DNA of 64,000 nucleotides from Dactylonectria macrodidyma (Eukaryota; Ascomycota; Sordariomycetes; Hypocreales; Nectriaceae), in assembly GCA_020744425.1 (NCBI GenBank), contig JAGMUV010000004.1, forward strand, positions 3,038,001 to 3,102,000, given 5' to 3'. Positions 46,278 through 58,581 of this stretch are shown here, piece by piece. The notes under the pieces are model-generated. The model was not told the DNA's origin, made no database searches, and saw nothing but the letters and a program-made list of their open reading frames with translations. Every line of letters starts with the position of its first letter. Within the stretch, counting starts at the first letter, position 1. A program made the position numbers and the translations under genes.

Positions 46278-49200
46278 GGCGAGGACAGAGGAAGGCCTTG
46301 CCCGAGAGGCCGGAACCGCCGACCAAGGCGTGCCCTAGCAGTTGGACGTCGTCGGGGATCGTGTCACGCCGTATTTTGCCAGGGGCTCGAGGGAGAACGG
46401 CGAGGGAGATGGGGTCGAGGGACGTCAATGGCGGCACCGGTCGAGCGAAAGGGCGAGGAATCGAAGGGACTGAATACCAACGGCAGGTCGGGCGCGAGGA
46501 GGAGATGATGAGGCGGTTCCGAGTCGATTTGGCGATGGGACTGGGTTTGCTGGATTTGATGGGGATGGATGTCAGACGGCTGATGGTGGATGGGTTGGAA
46601 TGGATGGGCTGGTGGATTGAACGGAATGGACAGCGTGAGAGCGAGAGAGGTGAGTGGAGGCGGGTGCTCCGAGTGCTGGACGCTGAGTGGGTGGGTGAAG
46701 GAGTGGGCAGGCCGACGGGCCAACAGGAGAGCGGGAGACGCGAGATGGCACCCGACAACCGGTGCAGAAGAGACATACGGACACAGTGGAGGACTCCACT
46801 GGAAAGCAGAGACGAGACACACGCACAGCGGCCATAATTTGCGTTGGGCTGGCTGGCTGGGACAGCCACCTGTAGCCAGCCTCTGGCCGCCCTGCAGCAC
46901 AACTCAATCCAGCGCTGGCCTCTCTCGCGAGCCCACACCACCAACAGACACAGGCCCCAGTTCTCAACTACGGGCTCCTCCAGTCAGGCCCAGGAACGAG
47001 CAAGGGGCACGGTGGGCCACAAGTCGCCGATTCCAGGTTAGTGCGGCAGGACAGGGCACGATTGGCGCCTTTTTTTCTCTCTCTTCCTTCTTCGAACCCT
47101 GTTGTGGTGGGTGGTGGGCAAGGGCCAGGACGAAGAGAGACAGGGGCCAGAAACAGGGGAAACGATCCGGTTTTTATCGAACGGGGGGAGAGAGGACGCC
47201 GTTGTTGTGCTGCTGCTGCTGCTGCTGCTGCTGCTGGGTGCTTGAATTCATTGTTGGTTTTTCTATTCTTCCAATGATTCCACAACGATAAACCAGTATG
47301 CAATATTCAACAACTCATGACGATGCTAGAAATCCTGCGGCTTGGCTTTTCGCATGGCAAAAAGCTTGCAGCAGCCACACCGTGCGGGAGCGAGTCAGTC
47401 CGACGGGCGGTTCTGGGTTGGGTTTCGGACGGTGGCGCTGGGGCCCGCGTTGGGTCGTGTGATTGATTGGGTGGCTCCACGACCCGATTTCTATAGAGCA
47501 CCTGTTTTGGAACAGCCCGAATGGAGCAGCAGAGCAACACCTGAAAGAACAAAAACGAGGATGTGGCTTGCTTCAGCAGCCAAATGGTCCACTGTGCGAG
47601 TTCCCACTCGCTCGTCGGCCCGTTGCACGTCGCACTGTTGGCCGTGACCAAGAACCAAGAAACCCGAAACACAACGAGCATCATCAGTCCACATCCCGCT
47701 TCGCTTTTGGCAGCGGCCTTCAAACTCACTCTCCCACTTCTCTCTCCCCTTGTTCCAGTTGCCCTTTCAGCATGCTCCAGTACTCTCTGCCTGTTGCGAC
47801 CGATTGCCGTGTCTCCTCCCTCAACCTCTTACATAAGGTGCTGTTTCCTCCGTGTGCCAAAGTCTGTGACTCTGTGTTGCCCCCCCTGTGTGCACCCGCG
47901 GAAGTCGATCAACCTCTCTTTCTGGTGAGTAGTTCCGCTGCTACCAGCGCCTATGACCGCCGCCGCTTTTCTTCCCAAAGGCCCCATCGCCCCGGAAGTC
48001 GGATATCGGCACCAGTCCAAGCCTCCCAGCGCATCCACAGGCTGGAGGTCGTTCCAACTGCATCGTGAACCTTCACCAGTCGGCTTCCCTCCTTTCTGCT
48101 AGCAGCTTGGGGTCGCCGCCCAAACCATTCTGGCACCTGGTCCCAGGCACCAAGGGGAATAGTGTCTCGTGTCCATAAAGCCTCCAATCGTGTTGACGTT
48201 GTTCCCGAGCTTCGTTGCCGTCAGCGATGTCAAAGTCCCTTTTTTTGGTTTTCATCTATGCAGTCATCACCAGTTTCCATCGCCCCCAAGCCGTATCCAT
48301 CTAGGCCTTGTCCATTATTACCACATCATTACCTCGCAATTGGTCGTATTTACGAAGTTCGATCACCTAAAGAGGCACGGAATTGGCTAATTCGGGCAGA
48401 CCAAACACAGCAACACTTCGGCACCGCTGGCTTCGGGAACCGTGTTGCAAATAGCACACGAGCAGAAGCCGCGGGTTCCGACAAAGATCTCCGTCTGCCT
48501 ATGCTCCCCCGAACGCAGAGATTTGTGCTTTTAAAAGAGAAATTGATGGCTCAAACGTCGATCTAGGTGATAATGTTCCCTTTTGACAGATTGCGACAGA
48601 CACAACTTACTCTGTAAACGGACATCGCATCGCAAAGCTGCATGCTGCTCTCATGCCTAAAGTCATGAACCAGCGTCGGGACTCCCCACGCCCCGGCCCG
48701 TCATGTCGATTGCCATCGTCCCTTCTCGCGTCCCTTGAACTTCGTCTTCCGTCATGCAATCGTCCATCCCCCCCGTGTAGCCAAGACGAAACCCCCCAGT
48801 CTGTGATGCCCCTCCCTCTAGCTGCGGATGGATGTCCATCACCACAGCCTCTTCCAATCCCCACAACGTAAAGGTTGGGTAAGGTTTTTTGCAACGCCGC
48901 TGAGTAAAAAAACTTAAAAAGAAGGATTTCGATCCAAGAATGGAGTCTCGTCAGGAAGCGTCGGTTCCACCCGTCAAGGCACGCTCGGATGCTTCCAGGT
49001 CTCTTCCATTCCCCATCAGCCAAGCATTGGCATCACCTGGAAAACACCTTTTGTTCGATGGCGGACGGCTTGGCACGCAACAACCCCGTTGAGAAACAAC
49101 GGCCGCTCCCTTTGTCTCTGGCTAGCTCAACACCAAATCTCCCCCCTCCCCAACCCCGGGACATTCTTGAAATGATCTGACCCCGATGCGGTGACGACTC

Positions 49201-52104
49201 CCGCCAGCGGGCTTCAATGCAATGGGTTGCCTCCCACTCCAGGTGTTACAAGCCTCCGACGTGCGCGTCCGGGACTGGACACGCAGGGCTCGGACACGGA
49301 CACAACAAAGAGAGACAAACCAGACGGAGGCGCACAGGGGACCGTTTCAGGGCGGGTACCACGTAAGGCGCTCTCTCTCAAGTTTTCCCGCTTCTTCTCC
49401 CCCATGGAAGGGAGGGCACGGGATGTGGAGAGAGTTGCAGAAGGAGAAGCGCCGGGGCTCGGAGACGCCCCCGTTTGGAGCGTTATGTTTCTATTGTCCG
49501 GATGAATGAATGAACTGGAAACGATCGGCGGTCGAGCGAGTCCTGCATGCATGGGCTTCTTGCCAGGCCCGAATTGTACAAGCACCTCATCGGCAATTGC
49601 CTGTCCATCGACTGCTCCCAAATCGGGGCTGTTCTTCGGGAGCCGGCGCAGCCAACCAAGACCGCCTCGTTCTGCCGTATCGCCTCACATCTGTGCGAAA
49701 TATGCAAGACAGCTGGTGACAGACAACCTCAACTAACGCCTGTCATCTGCTCCTTGTTACCGAGCAAAAATGGAATCACAATCACATTCCTAAGTTTCCA
49801 AATCGGCGAAGCATCGCACTAGTCTGTACAGGTGGCCGTTGGATCCATAATCCCACGATCTGGATCTCCTGGGATCAGCGATCGTCTTGAAGGCGGAACA
49901 CGGACTGCCGGTGTGAGACAACTTACCCTATACTAGAGCCTTGGCTGCATTGTTTTTCAACCCGGCTTCCTATCAGGGCTCAAGCGGTGTACTGTACGTG
50001 TTGAGGCGCTTCTAAATACTGCAATAGTACCTTACTCGATATGATTGACGCATTCAAGTACTTGGGCCCTGTTGAGGCTCTTGTTGAGTCAGTTTAAGTC
50101 TTCGTGTCATTGTCTGTGATGCCGTTTGCAATTTGCAACACGAGACTATGGACATGCAAGCCAATGCCAACGCAAGCACTCTCCTCGTGGTGTCGTGCGT
50201 TGGATTAGGTAGGCTAAGATGCATGTGCTTCTCTACTTCGTACAGGAAAACACAATAAATGTCGCCATTCATCTTGCGTAGAGCATGGGCTACTTATCGT
50301 GTCTCTCGTCCGCCCCATCGCGTCGGGGTTTTCAAGCCTCGATTGCAGCCCTGAACTGGGTCAACCAACCAAAAACGCCAATGCGAGTGATACTGCGTAC
50401 ACTTTGCAGACTGCAGCGAATAAACCCCCCTCTCCTCGCATCGATCCAATCATGCCGCACCGGCACCTGCGCATCTCGACTTCACCGAAACAATGTCCCC
50501 CCCTCCCCTTCAGTTTTGTTTTTTTTAACCTCACCCAAAGAACCAAAGCGTGATATGTGTATGTATCCCGACCGTGTGCGACCTTTGTGCCGCCTCGTGC
50601 ATCAGGGAAAGCAAGCGGCCACGGCGGATGCGCTGCGCTGTCGTGCGTCTCGCCGCTACTGCACGAGCTTCATCATGAGCAACCAAACGTGAGTGGATGA
50701 CTAGGGAGCCTTCTCGCTACCGGTGCTTGGGTCACCGCCCCCCCGTGCAGACGCGGACTCGGTGCCACTGGTGTTTAGGTCGTTTCTTTTGATGCACGAC
50801 GCTGTGAGAAGTTGGTCTCTTGTGCTGGAGCCTGCTGGCCACTCGTCTGCGTTGCGCTGCGTGAACTTGACCCGCCCGGATGAACCTGTGGTCCAGTGGG
50901 ATCGTACAGTTGCTAGGGCTGTAGAACAGTGGATCATAAGGCAAAAGAGAGGCTCTGTTAGCAAAAGAGGCTCTGTAAGATGGGCACTGTAGGCGGTTCG
51001 AGAGCCGCTGGTTCATAAGGCATTCCCCCCCATCGTACCTGATGATCGGTCCACTCATCACCCCCGCGCACAAGCTGGCGAACCACTCTCACCACCATGC
51101 ATCCTAACAATGCATTTCACCACCCACCATCCCGTCAGCTTCACGCAATTGACTCGCCCAGAAGCCTTGAATCTCACGCGTGCCTTTCACACCCACCCCC
51201 CCTTACCGCGTGCTCTGCAACACCGTCAATCCGACCGCCAACGTTCTGGCATCCCTTTTCGAAAGCGAGGCGGACGAGGCGTAAGATGATCCAGCTTGCC
51301 CAGCTCTGCACTGCATCCTGGTCACATTATCCTCTTCCCCTCCCCCCTCCGCATGGCTGCAGAGCCTCCGCCCGCTATACCAACACGAGAGCGGCTGCCT
51401 GGTATTCTTTTGCTGAGCATCGTACTGCACTGGTACACTGCACCGTCGTATCCCTTACCTCGTCTACCCCTCGCACCTCGTCCAGTCAGCCTGCCCAGAC
51501 TCGCGTATCACATCCCGTACTGTACAAGCGCCCTGCGCCCGAGGCGTCCAGTTTCCTTCCTTCTCACCTGCTGGCTGGTGGAGACTCCTGCACGTACATG
51601 GAAATGTGCAACGGTTGTGAGCTTGTCGCGGTGACTGTCGCCCGCATAATGTGAGATTACTCTTCGAGTCATAGGTAGAGCAGTTGTTGCGACGGCCTCT
51701 GTGGCTTGGCTGATCTGCTCCTACCCGCTCCTCTTCGTACCCATTGTAAGCCCCCCTCTCGAGGTATATGAGCCCCAGCCGTCCCGCCCCATTGTGCCGT
51801 TCCATTTGCCTCGTCTCTCTTCTGCAAGGTCATCGGTTGATCTTCGCTCTTCTGTCAAGGGTGAACCCAGTTACCCTATGTTACCAGTCCATTGAAACTC
51901 GACACAACCACCCATTGGTCTTACAGCCTTGGTTTCGACGCTGCCTACACCCTACGCATCGCCAGACAAGATACCGCGGAACAATCAACCTTTCTACCGA
52001 GTGGTAGAAACCATACGCTCGTCACTAATTGCACCCAATCTGGTCCTGCACTTTTGGATCTGACTATCACCTCCCATTTTAACCACCCACCCACCAACTT
52101 CACA
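46278..52104. other. 5.8-kb stretch without a convincing gene
   Basis: It lies between the divergent starts of the membrane protein (46277, minus) and the Pro/Gly-rich gene (52105, plus). It is GC- and pyrimidine-rich with long C/T runs, and it keeps many medium-length open frames on both strands that read as low-complexity. None shows a domain, a conserved splice pattern or a clear start. A (GCT)9 microsatellite is listed separately. Long leaders, non-coding transcripts or very large promoters are all possible. Confidence 0.55.
47209..47236. repeat. (GCT)9 trinucleotide microsatellite
   Basis: Nine perfect GCT units follow a GTTGTTGT lead-in, in non-coding DNA upstream of the minus-strand membrane-protein gene. 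Likely polymorphic between strains. Confidence 0.9.
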
Positions 52105-52806
52105 ATGCCTCAATCTTACAGGGGTGGCTCCGTCTTCTCGGATGGCCACAGCGACGGCTTCAGCTCCACCTCATCCCAGTGGTCCACCACGTATCGGAAG
52201 CTCCCGAAGAAACAGAAGCAACCTCTCTCCCTCCGCTTCCTCTCCTGGGCCGCTGGCGCACCCCGCGGCGCCACCGTCGTCAAGAAGAGGACCCGCGAGT
52301 TCCCTGACGACCGCTCCGATATGTCCGGCTGGTCGTCCGGCTCCTACTTTCAGCCGGACACCCAGCTGTACTGGGTCACCACGCCTGACGACCGCTACTA
52401 CTACTCCGGCAGTAGCAGCAGCAGTCGAAGCAGCAGTGGACACGGCAGCCGGAGCGGACGGAGCAGCCGGAAGGGAGGTGGGTCCCGCCAGAAACACTTC
52501 AACGGGGCCGTCCCCAACCCGATCCCGCCGCCTGGTCCCGGCTTCGGCCCCCCGATGGACGGCAACTTTGGACCGCCGCCGCCTCCAGCCCCGGGCTTTG
52601 GTGGACCCTTTGTCGGAGGGGGAGGCTTCCCTCCGCCGCCGCCGCCGCCACCGCCTGCAGCAGCCGGCGGTGCTCCTGCATTCTTCGACGTCTCGGGGCA
52701 GCATCAGCCGGGCAACCCTTTCAACGGTGGCGGACCACCCGCTGGAGGCTTCCATTCGGATGGCGGCGACTATGATGACGAGTACGACAGCGACAGCACC
52801 GAGTGA
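52105..52806 (+). CDS. Pro/Gly/Ser-rich protein of unknown function
   Basis: A single exon of 233 residues. The N-terminal third is the most ordered part (SYRGGSVFSDGHSDGFSS, QWSTTYRKLPKK, a basic patch KKRTREF, then YWVTTPDDRYYYSG). A Ser/Arg/Gly stretch follows (about residues 107-130), then Pro/Gly-rich repeats including two poly-Pro runs, and an acidic tail (YDDEYDSDSTE). No signal peptide or membrane segment. The composition suits a disordered, possibly RNA- or protein-binding factor, but I assign no function. The ATG context (CACAATGCC) is good. Confidence 0.7.
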   Translation: MPQSYRGGSVFSDGHSDGFSSTSSQWSTTYRKLPKKQKQPLSLRFLSWAAGAPRGATVVKKRTREFPDDRSDMSGWSSGSYFQPDTQLYWVTTPDDRYYYSGSSSSSRSSSGHGSRSGRSSRKGGGSRQKHFNGAVPNPIPPPGPGFGPPMDGNFGPPPPPAPGFGGPFVGGGGFPPPPPPPPPAAAGGAPAFFDVSGQHQPGNPFNGGGPPAGGFHSDGGDYDDEYDSDSTE

Positions 52807-54058
52807 ATGAATGAACGAATGAACAACTGAACTAGCCATCGAAAGACGCAACGAGCAAGTCTTTTTACGACATCACGGCCTGCCACCCTTGCTCTTACGA
52901 ACGTGTTTGCTTTAGGACCCTGTATAGTTAGCGACTTTATGACTGAGTAATGATTATCGGAGGCGTATCGGGCGTTAAATTGGCAGAATGGACAATGTCA
53001 GGGAAACGAGGGAGGAATTCGTCACTATTGAAAATACCCCTCGAGGGAAGCGGACCAGTCGCTCTCATCCCTGGTAATGGCACGAGAACCTCGTTCGTCT
53101 TGTACACATCTTTCTTTCTTCGGTTCACAACTAGCTTGGCAGACAGACAAAATATTTTGTTGCTTTTTGCTTGACCTAGTTGAACTACCATTCATGGGAG
53201 GAACTTGTTGCCGTATTACGGGCCATTTGAAGGCCAACATAGCCAGTATCCTCAGCCACCGTGATTCCTCGTTTCGGTCATCGTCTTGACCAACTGGCCG
53301 TGGACATCTACTCGATGCTTCGTGTAAATTAGCTGGACATGCTTAGGCATCGTCGCTTATCTCGCGATGCCATCAGGACAACGTAGCTAGTACACGCCCC
53401 GAGCTCCCGCTTACTGTTGCCTAGGCACAGCATCTCGGTCGACAAGTCTCAGGGCACCACGCTCAAGTAAGTAGTCGCTGGAACCAGTCATCGTAACTTT
53501 CAGCCAGGCCTCATATTAGTCGCTAATTCACGCCTGAAGACTATATTGGGCATTATGTTAAGGTTGTTTTGACCTGAATATCAACCTTCGTGCCGTATTT
53601 CTCATGTCTTCGGCTGAACTGGGATGCAAGCTACCCACCCTCAAGCTCGCAGGCTTGCTTCCCCTGGGCTATGCATTGACTTAGATGATAATCTACTGAG
53701 ACGATGTCACTCCGCCACGTGGGTATTTGATGGTGCTGGTAGAAGCTCTGGGAGACTAGAACCCGCTTCCCTGGTATATGGTCGCACATATATCTAGAGT
53801 ACTAGGCTATGCCTTTACCAAGAACTTCGACTGTTAGTCACATTAGCTTATACATCACACATGGCACTTGTATGCACCCGAATATTAAAGAGTAGATATT
53901 CTTATTTGTTGATTAATTACTTTTGCTATAATCGTTGCGGTGCGCCACCACTAGTCAGTGTTGACACCCGTATAATGTCCACGATAGAAGAGAAATTTGG
54001 GAGTTGGGCTCCTCGGGCCGCCAAAATCAGAGACGGCCGGAGAAAGTACGCTGAATGC
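52807..54058. other. 1.3-kb spacer
   Basis: 3' flanks of the Pro/Gly-rich gene and the F-box-like gene. No supported gene or repeat. Confidence 0.5.
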
Positions 54059-55308
54059 TTACTCGTCACCCTTCTGGGTGCCAAATGGGTATGCAGACCG
54101 TCGTTTCTCATCCGGAAGCTCCAAACGTTTGACCACCATGTCATTACCATCCACTGATCTTGTGCCGCGCCAGACAATGGGAGCCTCATCTAGGATATCT
54201 ACCTGTAGGAGTGTTGGCACATCCTTGACAAGGTGATCGATCAGATTTTTGTAGAATTCGGCCTTCTGTTTTCCCGTGGGGGGTTCATCTGGGGTCTCCG
54301 GGATGTTCACGATGTTAGTCGATAAGACTGGGAACGCGAGGCGCTCAAGGTTTGGCAGTTGTTTCAGTAAGGCATTCATATTATCGATGCAACCCTGTTC
54401 TCGTTAGCTACCTTGTGGAAGAGAGAGTAGTTTTGCACCACGGACGATACTTACATAAAAGCCGGGATACAGGAAAGGTTCGGGCGTGGGTTCCCCGATG
54501 AATCCCAACCACCGAATCTGGGGAAAGGTGGACATGGCGATGTGAAGACCCTGCCGAACCTGGGAGAGTACCGGGTGAGAGCGCACGTCGGGGCCGGCGG
54601 CGAAGAATAGCTTTTTGAGCCCCTGGAGGCTTCGGATCATCACCCTGATGGCTTCCGTGCGGTTGGATAACAAAATATCCTCGATAAATTTGCGGTCAGC
54701 ATGAAATCCTTCGAGAAGGCTCATGTCGCATTTGCTGATAATGATGGGTGGGAGGGTTTTCGGTCCAAAGAGCTTCAAGTCTTCAAGCTTCAACTCTGGT
54801 AGATTCTGGAAGCCTTGCCCGAACTGTGCTTCCTGGGAATGGGCATTCTCAGTAGTCACAGGAGTCAATTCGTGCAAATCGAGGACAAGGACTCGGAGCT
54901 TTCCTGTTGCCTGAATGGAGTCGAGGATACGCTGAACTAGCTGGTTGTCCTCTTGAGCCTGGTCGTCTGGCTTGATTATAAACTTAGCGGTGCTATGGAT
55001 TGTTAGTGAAAACAACCCCAGTAGAATTGAATAAAGCCAGAAACTTACTCAGCCTTGTTCCGCATTGTGTCTATGGCACGAATGTTGCGATCGCTACTGA
55101 GAAACGCTCCAAGTTCAGACGACATGGAGGTCTGCGTGCCTTCGAACCGAACATTGGTGAAAATGTATTCAGAAAGCATGAATCGATATTTCTTCGAGGT
55201 CACGGAAAATGCCTTCATGGTTTCCACGTCACAGCATGTGGCAATCATTCTCTGCAACTCAGTTGGAGTCTTGTGCAGTGTAAACGGTTCCTGAGTCGAC
55301 TGCGACAT
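54059..55308 (-). CDS. F-box-like protein, unknown target
   Basis: Three exons on the complement (55308-55049, 54992-54455, 54394-54059) join in phase to 377 residues. Residues 8-50 (FTLHKTPTELQRMIATCCDVETMKAFSVTSKKYR) look like a degenerate F-box. The rest has leucine-rich segments of the kind seen in fungal F-box/LRR orphans (KLRVLVLDLHEL, LPELKLEDLKLF, LQGLKKLFFAAG, LPNLERLAFPVL). The likely role is as a substrate adaptor of an SCF ubiquitin ligase, by analogy only. No membrane or signal segment. The upstream DNA holds two unusual repeat tracts that could lie in its leader or promoter. Confidence 0.75.
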
Positions 55309-55374
55309 TTTTGCCGACTTAATGTTTTGATGAGTTAGGTGGAGGGTAGTGGAATGGGTGAGTTGATTGAATTG

Positions 55375-55500
55375 CCGAGTTGCTGGTCGATTTGGTTACT
55401 AGGTAACCGAATGGCTAATGGATTGGCTAGTTGGTGAATTGATGGATTGGTTGATGGATGGTTTGATGGTTTGAGGACTGGTTGAGTGACTGATTAAATT
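55375..55500. repeat. Degenerate short repeats, TTGGTTGATGGA type
   Basis: Successive imperfect copies of words such as GGATTGG, TTGATGGAT, TTTGATGG and GGTTGAGTG run through this ~125-bp tract, just upstream of the F-box-like gene. It ends shortly before the 19-bp array. Confidence 0.55.
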
Positions 55501-55567
55501 GAGGGGAACGAGGAGGGATTAAATATATTTGAAGAGAGCTACATAGATAGGGTATTCCATTAAATAA

Positions 55568-55815
55568 CTAGCAGTTAATTGAATACTGGGCAGTTCATCA
55601 TTGACCTAGTAGTTCATCGAACACCTAATAGTTCATTAAATACCTAGTAATCTATGATAGACGTAGTAGTTAATAAAAGAATCAGGGATTCATTACAGAC
55701 CCAGTAGTTAATCAAAGACCTGGCAGATTATCAAACACTTATTTCATCAAAGAACTGGTTGTTCATTACAGATCTAGTAATTCATAACAGACCTGGTAGT
55801 TGAACAAAGACCTAG
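55568..55815. repeat. Minisatellite, about 13 imperfect 19-bp units
   Basis: The DNA can be laid out as consecutive ~19-bp units with consensus CTAGTAGTTCATCAAAGAC; examples are CTAGTAGTTCATCGAACAC, CCAGTAGTTAATCAAAGAC and CTGGTAGTTGAACAAAGAC. Spacing is kept across the array with one shorter unit. Divergence between units is high, so it is old or under relaxed constraint. Confidence 0.8.
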
Positions 55816-57005
55816 CTCTGTTGCCAACTAACTTACCTAAAAACCAAGAATACTCTAGGCAGCCTCCGGTAGGGCCACCATAGACAAAAATTGTCTTCAG
55901 GCGAGCCGTGAATTACTGATTGGATCCGGGAGACATTCACAATTATTGAACCGGTAGAAATCCTGACTCAAACCCACAACGACCATGGCAACAAGGTAGC
56001 CATCCGAGCCTTTTCAGTTAAGATGCCATTCTTCGCTATCGGAGTGACTCGCCTCAAGCCACCCCGAACTTATCTGCAGTGCTTTGTGGGACAGTCTCGC
56101 CGCCATTACCAGTGATCCGCCCGTCGTTATCGATATTTCAAATTGTCTTAAAGACTGTACATGAAGATTAGTTCTCTACTGGATGGTAGATGTACATTTG
56201 TTCGCCAAGAACATCAAGGTTGAATGACTGTCAGAAGAGCTCTGCTCAAGAGATATGTGTGAAGTCATGTGTTCCATTCACGGCACCATCGCCTGCCACT
56301 AACGCGCAGGAGCTTGGTGATTCTCGCCGAGTCTTCTCTGATAAGGTAGAAGATTCTTCAAAAGGTTTGATCATCAATGTTAGCGAACCTCCCGTCCGTT
56401 TTACGACCTGGCAGAATGCACATCATATTAGTGGCTAGGATTCTTCTCATATACGATTAATCATTTTCATTAATTCTGAGCTAGATTCGATTCGATTGAT
56501 AGTGTAATTGCAAGATAAGTAAGTGCATCACCATCGAACGTGGCAGTGAACCCGGATCATCATCGTCATGCTATCCAGAGTCCTAACACGCTCATCGAAG
56601 TCATTTAACATTTTAAACATGTAAAACATGGCGAAGCCTATACATGGATTCTCAACGGAAGGCTGGAACGATTGGCATGTTCCAAGTGAGGTATTTGTGG
56701 TTTGAAGGCCATCGCGTATGACAAGGGAGTTGGGCGAAAACGCTCGATCTGGACCCAACAAGAATGTGGCAACACAAGATTCAGCACACCAACACAAACG
56801 AAGAATCAAAAGATACACAACCATAAGCAGATGCCCAAACCCAGGCCGAGGACAGTTATCGAGCCTGGAGTAATGCTACTGACCCATCAACAAGGATGCA
56901 ATCTGGAGAGTTTGGCGGTATGGTACGCCTCTCAGATGCCGGCTAAGCCTGCCTTGAAGGTGTTATTGATGGTTTGGGTAGCCATTTGAAGTGGGAACTC
57001 CACCT
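55816..57005. other. 1.2-kb spacer after the repeat array
   Basis: Short open frames without domains. The right end is the 3' flank of the antiporter gene. Nothing else seen. Confidence 0.5.
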
Positions 57006-58581
57006 TTACAGCTCCAACTTGGTGCTTAAGAGTTGCTGCAGTTGGCGAAGTGTGTCGACACTCATTGTGACATTGACGAGCCCTGAGCCCTCGATGCCAT
57101 TCGAGGTGGCTACGTCGGGATTGGGATAGTACCAACACGCAATGGCGATGATCACGTAGATAACCTGGGCTGGATTAGCTTTATTGGTAGATGGAAACAT
57201 ATTCGGCAGTGGCAACGTACGACGAGTAATGCTCCCTCAAGCCAGTTTGACTCGCCGTCGCGGAGGAAATTGCCCACGACGAGGATCGAGAGAACGAGCA
57301 AGGCAATCATAAAAATCTCAAAGTTGAGATCCATGGGCTTTCCGATCACCCAGCCGATAAGGACAACCAAGGGTCCATTGAAAAGGGCGGTTTGGATGGA
57401 CGGGCCAAGGCAATGATAGAGGGCGACATTGATGACACCGTCTGTAATGGGTTAGCAAAGTTTATGTCTCGAGAGTAAAGCAACGTACCCCAAGCCTCGT
57501 CGATGGCAGTCAAGTGCTCGGCGGCCTTTTCGACCAGTGGGAGTAGAATCAAGCCTAGGAACTGATCCGGGACACCAGCCTCGACGACGTGCTCGATTTT
57601 CTCGACGAGGAAGATCAGAAGCATAGTTACAAAGGCCAGCGAGATGACTAGAGCAACGACAACCTCGGTCATGGTAAACTTGGGCTTCTCCATATCCGTA
57701 GCTCGATCAGCGTCCCGGTGCTCGTCCATCTCAATGACCTCGTCAAAGATGCTGTGCTGGCTGCTGGCCTGGAACCAGATGTACATAACAAAAGCCACGA
57801 TGAGTGCGATGGAGGTGGCCTGGCTGATACGGAGGACGTCATCCTGCAGCTTCCCCTCAGTGAGCTTCTCGTGCAGAATCCAGAGTCCATGGGCACTCTT
57901 GACGGCCTCGGACTTGAGGGCCGAGTAGAAGGCGCTGGGAATGAGCAGGCCAAAGGCGGCGACTAGCAACAAGCCCGTGCCGACCTCGGAGATGATGGGG
58001 TGGAACTTTTGGCTCGCTTGGCGCAGGCCGCCGAAGAAGAAACAGAGGCCAAGGCACAGCAGCAAGTTAGTCAAGATGCTGCCGAGGATGGCGGCCTGGA
58101 TGATGGGGATCAGATTGCCCTCGTCGCCGTTGTCCTCTTCGCCGCTGGCGTCGTGCTTGGCGATCAGGACGGCGAAAAGGATAATCTCGATGATGGAGCC
58201 AAACGTCGTCTCGATCAGGATGCCCGCCACCTTGGGCATCTTACGCGCGAACTCTTGCCCGGCGAAGCCCAGCAGGTTCGCCGTCGGGATGACGGCGATG
58301 TAGGCGGTGACGAACTTCCACAGGTGGATACCGGGGACGAATTGAAGGGCGAAGGCGATGGGCACAAAGGGCCACAGCACGTTGACCAGCATCGACGCGG
58401 TGCAAGAGCTGCGCCAGAGCACGGCCAGGAAGTGCTTCGGGTGGAAGCCGCTTCTGCCGCTCTCACCTTCGTTCTCGTGGCCTCCGCCATGATGCTCATG
58501 TTCGTGGCCTGAGGTGGTTGGGAGGAGCGGGGTATTCTCGCTGTGTCCAGCACCGTTGGACGACGCGTGATTGCTGGCCAT
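57006..58581 (-). CDS. Vacuolar-type Ca2+/H+ antiporter (CaCA/CAX family), divergent
   Basis: Three exons on the complement (58581-57489, 57441-57221, 57164-57006) join in phase to 490 residues. The N-terminus is His/Gly-rich (HEHEHHGGGHE). About 11 membrane segments follow with the two CAX repeats. Repeat 1 reads TTFGSIIEIILFAV and, after an acidic loop, IIQAAILGSILTNLLLCLG. Repeat 2 reads ILLPLVEKAAEHLTAIDEAW, then NVALYHCLGPSIQTALFNGPLVVLIGW. A central acidic loop (about residues 275-295) separates the halves. The ion-site Asn of the usual GNxxE motif is absent in both repeats (GSIIE and EKAAE), while both Glu remain. Expected role: proton-driven Ca2+ or other cation transport into vacuoles. 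Ion choice may differ from Vcx1. Confidence 0.9.

Noticed and set aside
46590..47291. 233-codon plus-strand open frame ending in poly-Cys
   Set aside because: The Cys run is only the GCT microsatellite read in one frame, and the rest is Trp/Gly/Arg-rich in the way expected from GC-rich non-coding DNA.
51097..51654. 185-codon plus-strand frame upstream of the Pro/Gly-rich gene
   Set aside because: Low-complexity His/Pro/Ser content from pyrimidine-rich DNA; overlapping frames are equally open, so no coding bias is evident.
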